64,000 bases of DNA, taken from contig NZ_WUWM01000008.1 in the NCBI RefSeq assembly GCF_009846885.1, positions 124,001 to 188,000 of the forward strand. The letters run 5' to 3'. The translations under genes and the position numbers were made by a program. Positions 52,772 to 60,794 of this stretch are shown piece by piece. This stretch comes from Paenibacillus puerhi. Its GTDB lineage: Bacteria; Bacillota; Bacilli; Paenibacillales; NBRC-103111. The notes below the pieces were generated by a model. The model made no database searches and had not been told where the DNA came from. It saw only the letters and a list, made by a program, of their open reading frames with translations. Positions within the stretch are counted from its first letter, which is position 1, and the number at the start of each line of letters is the position of its first letter.

Positions 52772-55700
52772 ATGAGCTTTCAATTGACCGATCGAATGAT
52801 TAAACAGCTGTGCGGCAAACTCTCTTATCAGCGGGGAGAAGCTTTTTTTCGCCAAGGCCGGGTGACGCTCCGCGAACGCGATTCGGAGGAGCCGCTCTAC
52901 GAGGCCGCTGTGCGGGACCATGATCATCACCAAGTATCCGTCGAGATCGATCGCAACGGGGATGTGCATGCGGGCTGCTCCTGTCCCGAATTTGCGAATT
53001 ACGAAGATTATTGCAAGCATGTTGCAGCAGTTCTGCTGCACATCGTACACATCGAGCAAAAAGACAGGCTGCCGGACCGCCCTTCATCCCATGACAGACT
53101 GTCCCCGGTCGCCGGAGACAGCCGGAAGGCGTCAGAACCATCCGGAGTCAGTGGCTCGCTTCAAGGAATCCATACCGCGCAGGCCGATCCGCAGCTGGCC
53201 CAGACGGTGCTCGAGGTATTCGCAGGGAAGCCGTCGTTGCCCAGCAGCTTTCGTGCGCTTATAGATATACGGACAGTTCTGGAGGCGGAGTTCACCCTCA
53301 GTCCGTTTCCTACCGGTAAAGGCACGTATATGTTCGGTTTGGAGCTGAAGCTAGGTCCTCCAAAGCGATTGTATGTCGTTACCCGAATCCGAGAGCTGCT
53401 GGAGAAGATCAGCCGGCAGGAAGTTCATGCACTCTCCAGACATTTTACCTATGATCCCCGCATGCACAGCTTCGGTGCGGAGGACGACTCCATTATACAA
53501 GAATTGATCCGGGTTCTGCGCAACGAGCAGCTCTACCGGGAAACGATAAGCCTGTATCCTTCCTTCGACAGAGGTAAGAGCGGCGAGCGGATGCTGCTGA
53601 TCCCTCCGGCTTGCTGGGCGGCCTTGCTGCCCCTGCTGGAGCGGGCGAGGTCGGTTAAGCTGGACCATGAAGGCCGAATAGCCGAAGGCATACGGGCCTC
53701 CAGCGACCCGCTTCCTCTTGCCTTCGAATTCGACGAGGCGGAGCCGGGAGCACAGGCAGACGGCTATCGGTTAACCGTTCGCGGCTTGGATAAGATGACC
53801 GTCATGGAAGCATACGGAATCGTATGCGCAGAGGGCAAGCTTCTGAGGCTGGCGGATGAGGGATGCAGACGGCTGGCCGAGCTAAAGTCGGTCCTTCAGT
53901 CCTCCCCGGATAACAGGATTCCGATACCTGCGGGGCAGATGGAGGGCTTCATGGAGAAGGTTGTTCCTGGCCTGATGAAGCTTGGCAGCGTACGGGTCGC
54001 ACAGGCCATCTCCGACCGGGTGCTGCAGACGGAGCTGAAGGCGAGGCTCTACCTGGACCGAGTGAAGGATAGGCTGCTCGCAGGTCTGGAGTTTCAGTAC
54101 GGGGATATTGTGATCAACCCGCTGGAAGGAAGCGGCGGCATGCGCGGCTCCGACCGCATCCTGATGCGGGACGGGGAGCGGGAGCGGCGGATTCTAGAGC
54201 TGATGGAGGAAGCGCCGTTCTCGAAAACGGAGAGCGGGTATATGCTGGATGATGAAGAGGCGGAGTATCAGTTTTTGTATCATGTTCTGCCCCATCTGGA
54301 GAAGCTGGTCCAGGTATACGCCACCTCGGCGGTGAAGGTCAGGATTCTGCCCGCTCCGGCGCCTCCCCGCATCCGGGTGAATATCGGCGATCGGATCGAC
54401 TGGCTGGAATGCCGATTCGATATGGAAGGAATACCGGACTCGGCGATCCGCGAGCTGCTGCTGTCGCTTGAGGAGAAACGCCGCTATTACCGCCTTCCGA
54501 ATGGAGCGTTAATGCCGCTGGAAGCGGAGGAGTTCCAGGAGATCGTCCGCTTCATGAACGAGATGGGAGTCCGGAAGGACGATATAACCGGCGACACGTT
54601 CCGTCTGCCTGCCGTCCGCGGCCTACAGCTGCTCGACGCCGGAGAGCCGGGACAAGCGATTAGTCTGGGCAAAACATTACGCAAGCTCCTGGAGCATATC
54701 CGGAACCCGGATCATCTGGATTTCCCGGTGCCTGACAGCTTGAGCGGTGTGCTGCGCGACTATCAGATCTACGGATACCAATGGATGAAGACGCTGGCGC
54801 ATTACCGGTTCGGCGGAATTCTGGCGGACGATATGGGCCTGGGAAAGACGCTGCAGAGCATCGCATTCCTCGTCTCCGAGCTGCCGGATATCCGGCGGCA
54901 GGGAGCTCCGGCGATCGTCGTATCGCCGGCCTCGCTCGTCTACAACTGGCTCAGCGAGCTGACGCGGTTCGCCCCGGAGATCAGGGCCGTCGTTGCCGAC
55001 GGCAGCCCGGATGAACGAAGCGCATTTCTGGCTGGAACCGTTCAGGCCGATGTGATCATCACGTCTTACCCGCTATTGCGCAGGGATGTGAGCCAGTATG
55101 CGGAGCGAGCGTACCATACCTTGATTTTAGACGAGGCGCAGTTCTTTAAGAATGATGCCACACAGACAGCTCAGGCGGTCAAGGCTATAAAGGCCCAGTA
55201 TCGCTTTGCGCTCACCGGGACACCCGTCGAGAATGGCCTGGACGAGCTGTGGTCGATCTTTGATGCGGTGTTCCCAGCTTTATTCCCGAGCAAGAGGGCT
55301 TTCCACGAGCTGCCGCGGGAGACGGTCGCCCGACGTGTTCGTCCCTTTGTCCTGCGGCGGCTGAAAACCGATGTCCTGAAGGAGCTTCCGGAGAAAATCG
55401 AGTCGGTGCAAGCTGCTGAGCTGCTCCCGGAGCAGAAGAAGCTGTACAAGGCCTATTTGGCCCGGCTTCAAAAAGAGGCGATAAAGGATCTGAACAAGGA
55501 CGGCTTCCAGAAAAGCCGCATCAAGATCCTGGCCGGTCTGACCCGGCTTCGGCAGCTGTGCTGCCATCCGGCCTTGTTCGTTGAAGGGTATCGAGGAAGC
55601 TCCGCCAAGTTCGAGCAGCTCCTGGTCATCATGGAGGAGTGCCGGCGTGCCGGAAAGCGAATGCTCCTTTTTTCCCAGTTCACGGAGATGCTGGGTCTGA

Positions 55701-56116
55701 TAAGGCGGGAGCTGGGCGTTCAGGGGATACCGTTTTTTTATTTGGACGGTTCCACACCGGCTTCCGACCGCGTAGAGCTGTGCAGCCGGTTCAATGCAGG
55801 GGAGCGCGATGTGTTCCTGATTTCCTTGAAGGCGGGGGGGACGGGCTTGAATCTGACCGGAGCGGATACGGTCGTCCTCTACGATCTCTGGTGGAATCCT
55901 GCGGTCGAGCAGCAAGCGGCCGACCGTGCGCACCGCATGGGTCAGAGCAAGGTCGTACAGGTCATCCGGCTGGTAACACGGGGGACCGTCGAGGAGAAGA
56001 TGTATGAGCTTCAGCAGCGGAAGAAAAATTTGATCGACGAAGTGATCCGACCGGGGCAGGAGGCCATGTCCGCCTTGTCCGAGCAGGAGCTGCGGGAAAT
56101 ATTGATGATGGATTGA
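52772..56116 (+). CDS. SWIM zinc-finger SNF2-family helicase
   Basis: Swi2/Snf2-type ATPase of 1114 residues. The SWIM motif CSCPEFANYEDYCKHVAA (about 69-86) probably binds nucleic acid or protein. A conserved but unnamed middle part follows. The helicase core has Walker A DDMGLGKTLQ (about 687), LDEAQFFKN, FALTGTPVENGLDELWSIF and the C-terminal motifs LFSQFTEMLGLIRREL, LISLKAGGTGLNLTGAD, YDLWWNPAVEQQAADRAHRMGQ. These are all RapA/HepA-like helicase motifs; it may remodel protein-DNA or stalled RNA polymerase complexes (inference). GAAGGAGACC precedes ATG 52772. It has its own terminator. Confidence 0.95.
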   Translation: MSFQLTDRMIKQLCGKLSYQRGEAFFRQGRVTLRERDSEEPLYEAAVRDHDHHQVSVEIDRNGDVHAGCSCPEFANYEDYCKHVAAVLLHIVHIEQKDRLPDRPSSHDRLSPVAGDSRKASEPSGVSGSLQGIHTAQADPQLAQTVLEVFAGKPSLPSSFRALIDIRTVLEAEFTLSPFPTGKGTYMFGLELKLGPPKRLYVVTRIRELLEKISRQEVHALSRHFTYDPRMHSFGAEDDSIIQELIRVLRNEQLYRETISLYPSFDRGKSGERMLLIPPACWAALLPLLERARSVKLDHEGRIAEGIRASSDPLPLAFEFDEAEPGAQADGYRLTVRGLDKMTVMEAYGIVCAEGKLLRLADEGCRRLAELKSVLQSSPDNRIPIPAGQMEGFMEKVVPGLMKLGSVRVAQAISDRVLQTELKARLYLDRVKDRLLAGLEFQYGDIVINPLEGSGGMRGSDRILMRDGERERRILELMEEAPFSKTESGYMLDDEEAEYQFLYHVLPHLEKLVQVYATSAVKVRILPAPAPPRIRVNIGDRIDWLECRFDMEGIPDSAIRELLLSLEEKRRYYRLPNGALMPLEAEEFQEIVRFMNEMGVRKDDITGDTFRLPAVRGLQLLDAGEPGQAISLGKTLRKLLEHIRNPDHLDFPVPDSLSGVLRDYQIYGYQWMKTLAHYRFGGILADDMGLGKTLQSIAFLVSELPDIRRQGAPAIVVSPASLVYNWLSELTRFAPEIRAVVADGSPDERSAFLAGTVQADVIITSYPLLRRDVSQYAERAYHTLILDEAQFFKNDATQTAQAVKAIKAQYRFALTGTPVENGLDELWSIFDAVFPALFPSKRAFHELPRETVARRVRPFVLRRLKTDVLKELPEKIESVQAAELLPEQKKLYKAYLARLQKEAIKDLNKDGFQKSRIKILAGLTRLRQLCCHPALFVEGYRGSSAKFEQLLVIMEECRRAGKRMLLFSQFTEMLGLIRRELGVQGIPFFYLDGSTPASDRVELCSRFNAGERDVFLISLKAGGTGLNLTGADTVVLYDLWWNPAVEQQAADRAHRMGQSKVVQVIRLVTRGTVEEKMYELQQRKKNLIDEVIRPGQEAMSALSEQELREILMMD

Positions 56117-56141
56117 ATGACTATTACTAGAGCTCCAAGCG

Positions 56142-56180
56142 AAAAAGGTGTCCACCAAGAAGATGGGGGACACCTTTTTT
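56142..56180. terminator. bidirectional terminator between helicase and 114-residue protein genes
   Basis: AAAAAGGTGTCC (56142-56153) and GGACACCTTTTT (56168-56179), perfect twelve-base arms, T or A runs on both sides. Confidence 0.92.
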
Positions 56181-56201
56181 CAACCGGCTAACGAGCCTTC
56201 C

Positions 56202-56546
56202 TTACACGATCCGTACAACAACTACCTCTAGGTCGGCAGGTACGGACTTGGGAGTGCCGGATACCAGATCGCCGTCGGCATTGCGAACTCTCAGGGTATA
56301 GGAGAAGTTTGTCGGAGCGACGAGGTTGGTGAATCGGGCCACGCCAAATTCGTCGAAGTTGGCCGTTTGCGTCGTTCCTCCCGTTCTCGTCATGACGGCT
56401 GTCCAGCCTGTCGTGTCGCGGGGGATGCCCGCGCTGTTCGTGACTACGACGTGAAAGCGATCGAATACTTGTCTAACTCTTCTTCTGCTTCTGGCAGCCG
56501 CTTTAGGTTTGCGGACTAAAGAAGCTCTTTTGGGGATAATCGGCAT
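56202..56546 (-). CDS. basic small protein with beta-sandwich-like C-terminus, unknown
   Basis: 114 residues from ATG 56546, preceded by AAAGGTGGTGACAAA; a longer upstream start has no ribosome site. The first 45 residues are very basic (RASLVRKPKAAARSRRRVRQ), without signal peptide. The rest alternates hydrophobic and polar residues and looks beta-stranded (TNSAGIPRDTTGWTAVMTRTGG ... NFSYTLRVRNADGDL in outline), like an Ig-type or carbohydrate/spore surface module. It is divergent from the subtilisin gene. Function unknown. Confidence 0.6.
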   Translation of the reverse strand: MPIIPKRASLVRKPKAAARSRRRVRQVFDRFHVVVTNSAGIPRDTTGWTAVMTRTGGTTQTANFDEFGVARFTNLVAPTNFSYTLRVRNADGDLVSGTPKSVPADLEVVVVRIV

Positions 56547-56733
56547 TTTGTCACCACCTTTGCTCGAAGGATAGGATATTACATGCGGTTCAGTCGAGCT
56601 TTGAAACATCTCTAGCCTATCAAACTATAAAAAGGCATCTATCATCCGGCATCTGAACCGCTAGCTGATAGCCTCTCTTCAACTTTCCTGGCATGGTGCA
56701 TATACTGCACAAGAAAGAGGTGAGCGTCCCCCT

Positions 56734-58038
56734 ATGAATGTGCAGGCTGGCCATCCATCTTCAGTCCGGAAGCTGAACGCTTCCTTGAAAAAGCGGCTCG
56801 GGCATCCGTCGTTCCACGCCAGGAAACGGGTTCCCGTCATTATCCGGTTTCATCGGCGTATCGAGAAGAAGAGACTTCGCGCGCTGCACGAGTACGTATT
56901 CCCCCACAAGATCGCCGTCAGGCACCGGCTTCATCTGCTCCAGGCTGTGTCAGCCCGCGTCTCCCGCGCTTGTCTCCGTCGGATATGCGGCTGCCGCGAA
57001 GTGCGGAGGGTATACCTGGACGGGGTCAAAAAAACGTCTTTATCCGTAGCGACCCCTGCTATCGGGGCGGCAGCGGTACGCAGCAGGCTGGGTCTGACAG
57101 GGAAGGGAATTCGCATCGCGATTCTCGACACAGGCGTATTCCCGCATCCGGATCTGACGCGCCCTGTCAATCGCATCGTTGCCTTCAAGGATTTCGTCCG
57201 CAACAAGAAACGGCCCTATGACGATAACGGTCACGGGACCCATGTTGCCGGTGATGCGGCGGGCAACGGACAGGCGAGCAGAGGAACATACAGAGGTCCG
57301 GCTCCGGAGGTCGGGATTGTCGCTGTTAAGGTATTGGGCAAGACAGGTACAGGGAATGACTCCACGATTATCAAGGGCATCGAGTGGTGCGTCCGGAACC
57401 GGAAGCGTCTTGGACTGCGCATCCTTACTTTATCCTTGGGCGGGCGCGCTTCTAGCCGCTGGCAGGACGATCCGCTGTGCCTAAGCGTAGAGAACGCGGT
57501 CAAGGCGGGCCTCGTCGTATCGGTTGCTGCCGGTAACAGCGGGCCTCGAAAGAAAACCATCGAGTCGCCGGGTATTACTCCGTCGGCGTTAACGATAGGG
57601 GCTGCCGATGATCGGCGAACCGTAACCCAGAAGGATGATGTGATCGCCTGGTATTCGAGCCGCGGGCCTACTGGCTCCGGGGCAAAGAAGCCTGATCTCG
57701 CGGCTCCCGGCGAAACGATCACCTCGCTTCGTGCGCCCGGCTCGGCACTGGATAAGCAATATCCTCATCTGCGAGTGGGCAAAGCTTACTTTACTCTGTC
57801 GGGCACGAGCATGTCGGCGCCTCTTGCCGCAGGCGCCGCGGCCCAGCTGCTGCAAAGAAAGCCGACCCTTTCACCCGACCAGGTCAAGAGGCTGCTCAAG
57901 CGCGAGGCGTTTCGGATAAAGGAAGGCGCCAATGCGGCGGGGAGCGGAGAAATCAATCTTAGGTTTCTGATCCCGTCTAAGAAGCCCGCACGTCGTCGAG
58001 CCGTGGGCCGGCGAGGCCGCTCCTACCGCAAGCGCTAG
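56734..58038 (+). CDS. aprX: intracellular subtilisin-like serine protease, AprX-like
   Basis: S8 peptidase of 434 residues. The catalytic triad is Asp132 (IAILDTGVFPHPD), His167 (NGHGTHVAG) and Ser359 (SGTSMSAPLAAG). No signal peptide is present; a basic 110-residue N-terminus with IRFHRRIEKKRLRAL and a CGCREVRRVYLD segment acts as a prosequence, as in B. subtilis AprX, an intracellular protease expressed in stationary phase. Length and motifs fit AprX. The start ATG 56734 follows AAAGAGGTG. Its C-terminus ends in a Lys/Arg-rich tail unlike AprX. Divergent from the 114-residue gene. Confidence 0.9.
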   Translation: MNVQAGHPSSVRKLNASLKKRLGHPSFHARKRVPVIIRFHRRIEKKRLRALHEYVFPHKIAVRHRLHLLQAVSARVSRACLRRICGCREVRRVYLDGVKKTSLSVATPAIGAAAVRSRLGLTGKGIRIAILDTGVFPHPDLTRPVNRIVAFKDFVRNKKRPYDDNGHGTHVAGDAAGNGQASRGTYRGPAPEVGIVAVKVLGKTGTGNDSTIIKGIEWCVRNRKRLGLRILTLSLGGRASSRWQDDPLCLSVENAVKAGLVVSVAAGNSGPRKKTIESPGITPSALTIGAADDRRTVTQKDDVIAWYSSRGPTGSGAKKPDLAAPGETITSLRAPGSALDKQYPHLRVGKAYFTLSGTSMSAPLAAGAAAQLLQRKPTLSPDQVKRLLKREAFRIKEGANAAGSGEINLRFLIPSKKPARRRAVGRRGRSYRKR

Positions 58039-58159
58039 CAGGCTTGAAACATGCGCGCTCCTCGCTCCATAGAAAGGCGACCGGAAAAATATACCGATTG
58101 ATGAAACATATTTCCGACTCCGGCAGTTAATAAGATATAGGGCTGCAGGAGGGGATGAG

Positions 58160-59032
58160 ATGACGGTGACTAAGTATAGTATAGGTAGAAAGCACATGGC
58201 TCTGGCAGCGGTCCTGCTGCTCGCTTCCGGCTGCGAAGGGACGCATGCCGTCCCGCCGGAAGCAGGATATCAGGCCCCGGCTTCGATGGGCCGCCTCGTC
58301 CCTGCCGAGACCGGGCCGGATACGCGTCCCCATCAGACCGGGGAATTTGAGCCTCCTTCGGGGGTTTGGTTTAACGGACAAGGGATCGCAACGGCGATTG
58401 CCGCGGGTTCCAAGATGCCTGGAGAGGAGGTCTCTATCCAGATTGAGGCAATCAAGCCTGAGCAAGCGAAAGCATGGGCCAAGCGCTCCATCCGTTACAA
58501 GCTGACCGAACGGGACCCGGACGGCCGTTACTTGCGGACGGTCGACGAGAAAGTCGGTTCGGTCGTCGCAAATGAGCGCATTTCCTCTTATCAGGTCAAA
58601 CTGCCGGACAAGGCTGACACGTATTACTGGCTGACTGCGGAGGTTATGTATCAAGGGAAAGTAGAGGACACCTTGCTGTCCCGCCTCGAGGTGCCGCTTC
58701 AGGAGGCTGAGGCGGAGCTAAAGCTGGACCAGTCTGTCTACGAGAGGAGCGGGACCATGAAGGTGACCTTGACTAATCGGGGGCCAACGTCTCTGTTCTT
58801 CGGCGAGGACTATCGCTTCGAGCGTCAGGAAGGAGGGGACTGGGTTCGGGTCGGGACAGGCCTCACCGTAGCTATCGTGTCCATAGGCCACCGGATGCCG
58901 CCCGGCGGACAATGGGAGCAGACGATCAACTTCAAGGAGCTGGCGCCCGGCTTATACCGTGTCGGCAAAGAAGTAGAAGGAGTCGGGACTCCGCTCCGCT
59001 TCAGCGCCTACGCAGAGTTCCGTATCGAGTAG
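58160..59032 (+). CDS. lipoprotein with Ig-like C-terminal domain (Big_14-like)
   Basis: Exported lipoprotein, 290 residues. The lipobox is LASGC with Cys25. After a Pro-rich linker, residues about 190-290 (LDQSVYERSGTMKVTLTNRG, FGEDYRFERQEGGDWVRV) resemble the immunoglobulin-like domain found at the end of Bacillus lipoproteins of the PF20251 type. The middle (about 75-170) is beta-rich and unassigned. GCAGGAGGGG precedes ATG 58160. Function unknown; a surface-binding role is likely. A terminator follows. Confidence 0.8.
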   Translation: MTVTKYSIGRKHMALAAVLLLASGCEGTHAVPPEAGYQAPASMGRLVPAETGPDTRPHQTGEFEPPSGVWFNGQGIATAIAAGSKMPGEEVSIQIEAIKPEQAKAWAKRSIRYKLTERDPDGRYLRTVDEKVGSVVANERISSYQVKLPDKADTYYWLTAEVMYQGKVEDTLLSRLEVPLQEAEAELKLDQSVYERSGTMKVTLTNRGPTSLFFGEDYRFERQEGGDWVRVGTGLTVAIVSIGHRMPPGGQWEQTINFKELAPGLYRVGKEVEGVGTPLRFSAYAEFRIE

Positions 59033-59057
59033 CCGTCGAACAACCGATGGCCGAATG

Positions 59058-59088
59058 GGGAAAAAGGGGCCCTTACGGCCCTTTTCCC
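59058..59088. terminator. terminator between the lipoprotein gene and DUF1540 gene
   Basis: GGGAAAAAGGGGCC (59058-59071) pairs with GGCCCTTTTCCC (59077-59088) with two single-base bulges. Lies after the converging genes. Confidence 0.65.
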
Positions 59089-59103
59089 ATCTTCGATGCT
59101 GTC

Positions 59104-59259
59104 TTACACGCGCGGCTCAAACGTTTTGCAGTCGGTTTCTTCGGAATTCCGTGCGTTGCTGCCATGGTGACTGACTACGTAAATCGAGGAAGCGCTGCAT
59201 TTATTTCCTGCCGCCCAGTATTTACAGGAGTTTACTTCACAGAGAACATCTTTTGCCAT
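59104..59259 (-). CDS. DUF1540 domain protein
   Basis: 51-residue protein from ATG 59259, preceded by AAAAGGAGGTGAACCGATC. MAKDVLCEVNSCKYWAAGNK, then CSASSIYVVSH and ETDCKTFEP match the DUF1540 family with its four conserved Cys, which probably hold a metal. DUF1540 proteins are abundant in spore-forming Firmicutes. It is 84 bases beyond the EamA transporter on the same strand, so it may be co-transcribed. Role unknown. Confidence 0.9.
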   Translation of the reverse strand: MAKDVLCEVNSCKYWAAGNKCSASSIYVVSHHGSNARNSEETDCKTFEPRV

Positions 59260-59343
59260 GATCGGTTCACCTCCTTTTGGTATAAGGATGGACGAAACCG
59301 ATATCGCTTTATACCTGCTTAGGCCCTGAGGAGCTCGGGATAA

Positions 59344-60255
59344 CTAGCCGCGAGCCGGCCCGTCTTCCGTCTGCGCAGGCCTTGACCTGGCGTTGACCAG
59401 TACGATGCTTGCGATAATTAGGACAAGCCCTGCCACCAGATTCAAGGTGATCTTCTCGCCCAGAAAGGCGACACTGCAGCTAATGGCAACGAGCGGGATC
59501 AGGAAGGTATAGGCCCCGACCTTACTCGCTTCACCTGATCCGACAAGCTTGAAGTATACGATCCAGCCGGCAGCTATGACGAATACGGATATAAACAATA
59601 AATTATAAACAAACGAAGGCTCCCACCGGATATCCGACCAGCGTTCCCATATGAAGCCTGAGGCCATAAGCATCAAGCCGCCAAGAAAGATTTGCAGGGC
59701 AACGACCCACACCATATCGACCTTATCGGAACATTTTTTCATATATACCGTGCCTAAGGCCCAGCTCCCTGCGCTCCCGAGAGCGAGCAGTATTCCCGTG
59801 AGCGAGATATGACCGGCGAATCCGCCTGCGCTTATCGTTCCGACACCCACGAAGCCGAGGATTAACCCCGTCAGCTTCCGTGCGGACATGGATTCTCCTA
59901 GCCAAAGCCAGGAGAAAATGCCGATCAGGACGGGCTGTAGGAACACTATAGAAGAGAAAAGCCCTGCGGGCAGGTAGTTCAAACCGATCGTTTGCAAACC
60001 GTAATACAAGATGATGTTCAGCAGGGAAGATATCAAATAAATCGGCCAGGTGGCACGAAGACGAAGCTTTCGGTAGCCGGGCAAGGCAAGCAGCAGGAGG
60101 ATCAACCCCCCAATGCAGGTCCGCAAGCCTGCAAACAGCAGGGGAGGCGTATAACTAAGGGCATACTTGGTTAGAGGCCAGTTGATTCCCCATACGAGGA
60201 TAAGAAAGGCCAGATAGAGGGCTGACCTGGTGCGAGACAGAGAAGACACGTTCAT
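59344..60255 (-). CDS. EamA/DMT-family transporter
   Basis: Inner-membrane drug/metabolite transporter, 303 residues, ten hydrophobic spans in two EamA halves (about 14-140 and 155-285). The motifs ILVWGINWPLTKYAL, LLLGLRTCIGGLIL-type start and FLQPVLIGIFSWLWLGESM with the later PLVAISCSVAFLGEKIT fit the family. Substrates are usually metabolites or amino acids and cannot be told here. ATG 60255 is preceded by AAGGAG-like GCATCAAGGAGTGA. It is divergent from the phasin-like gene. Confidence 0.9.
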   Translation of the reverse strand: MNVSSLSRTRSALYLAFLILVWGINWPLTKYALSYTPPLLFAGLRTCIGGLILLLLALPGYRKLRLRATWPIYLISSLLNIILYYGLQTIGLNYLPAGLFSSIVFLQPVLIGIFSWLWLGESMSARKLTGLILGFVGVGTISAGGFAGHISLTGILLALGSAGSWALGTVYMKKCSDKVDMVWVVALQIFLGGLMLMASGFIWERWSDIRWEPSFVYNLLFISVFVIAAGWIVYFKLVGSGEASKVGAYTFLIPLVAISCSVAFLGEKITLNLVAGLVLIIASIVLVNARSRPAQTEDGPARG

Positions 60256-60451
60256 TCACTCCTTGATGCGGGATGTCTACCATCATACCTTACTTGCCTT
60301 ATGAAATAAAAGAAGGGTTTCTCACAAGGCAGCTGTTAGAAATGTCGGATTATTTTCACAATTCAAGTATTCACGATAGGCTAAGGTGGTAATATAAGTA
60401 AAGGCATAGTCTGGATGTTAACTTCTATATTGAAAAGGAGCCGTGAAAAGG

Positions 60452-60763
60452 ATGAGGGATTTATTCAATCGGGCTATATCGCTGGGCTTCGGGCTGGCGG
60501 CGGAAAGCAAGGAACAGATCGAGAAAGCGGTAGAGGAATTGGTTAAAAAAGGCGAGGTTAGCCGGAAGGAATCCTCGGAGATGGTGGATGAGCTCGTCCG
60601 AAAGGGCGAAGAGGCCAGGAGTAAAATGGAGACGGTTATCAGTGAGCGTGTAAAGGCTGTAATCGGCGAGAAAAAATGGGCGACGAAAGAGGAGGTAGCT
60701 CTGCTCGAGAAGCGCATTGAGAAATTAGAGCAGCTGCTGGAGGGCCGAAGCGATCTCAACTAA
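60452..60763 (+). CDS. phasin-like (polyhydroxyalkanoate granule-associated type) helical protein
   Basis: 103 residues from ATG 60452; GTG 60443 is too close to the AAAAGGAG site. The sequence is almost wholly charged and helical, with a long coiled coil (MVDELVRKGEEARSKMETV and KEEVALLEKRIEKLEQLLEG). Similar short phasin-family annotations are common directly upstream of ABC1/UbiB kinases in Bacillales. Whether PHA granules are its target is not shown by anything here. It starts 32 bases before the kinase gene and is probably co-transcribed. Confidence 0.7.
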   Translation: MRDLFNRAISLGFGLAAESKEQIEKAVEELVKKGEVSRKESSEMVDELVRKGEEARSKMETVISERVKAVIGEKKWATKEEVALLEKRIEKLEQLLEGRSDLN

Positions 60764-60794
60764 CTGAAGACAGCGGAGCGGAGGAGGAACGACG

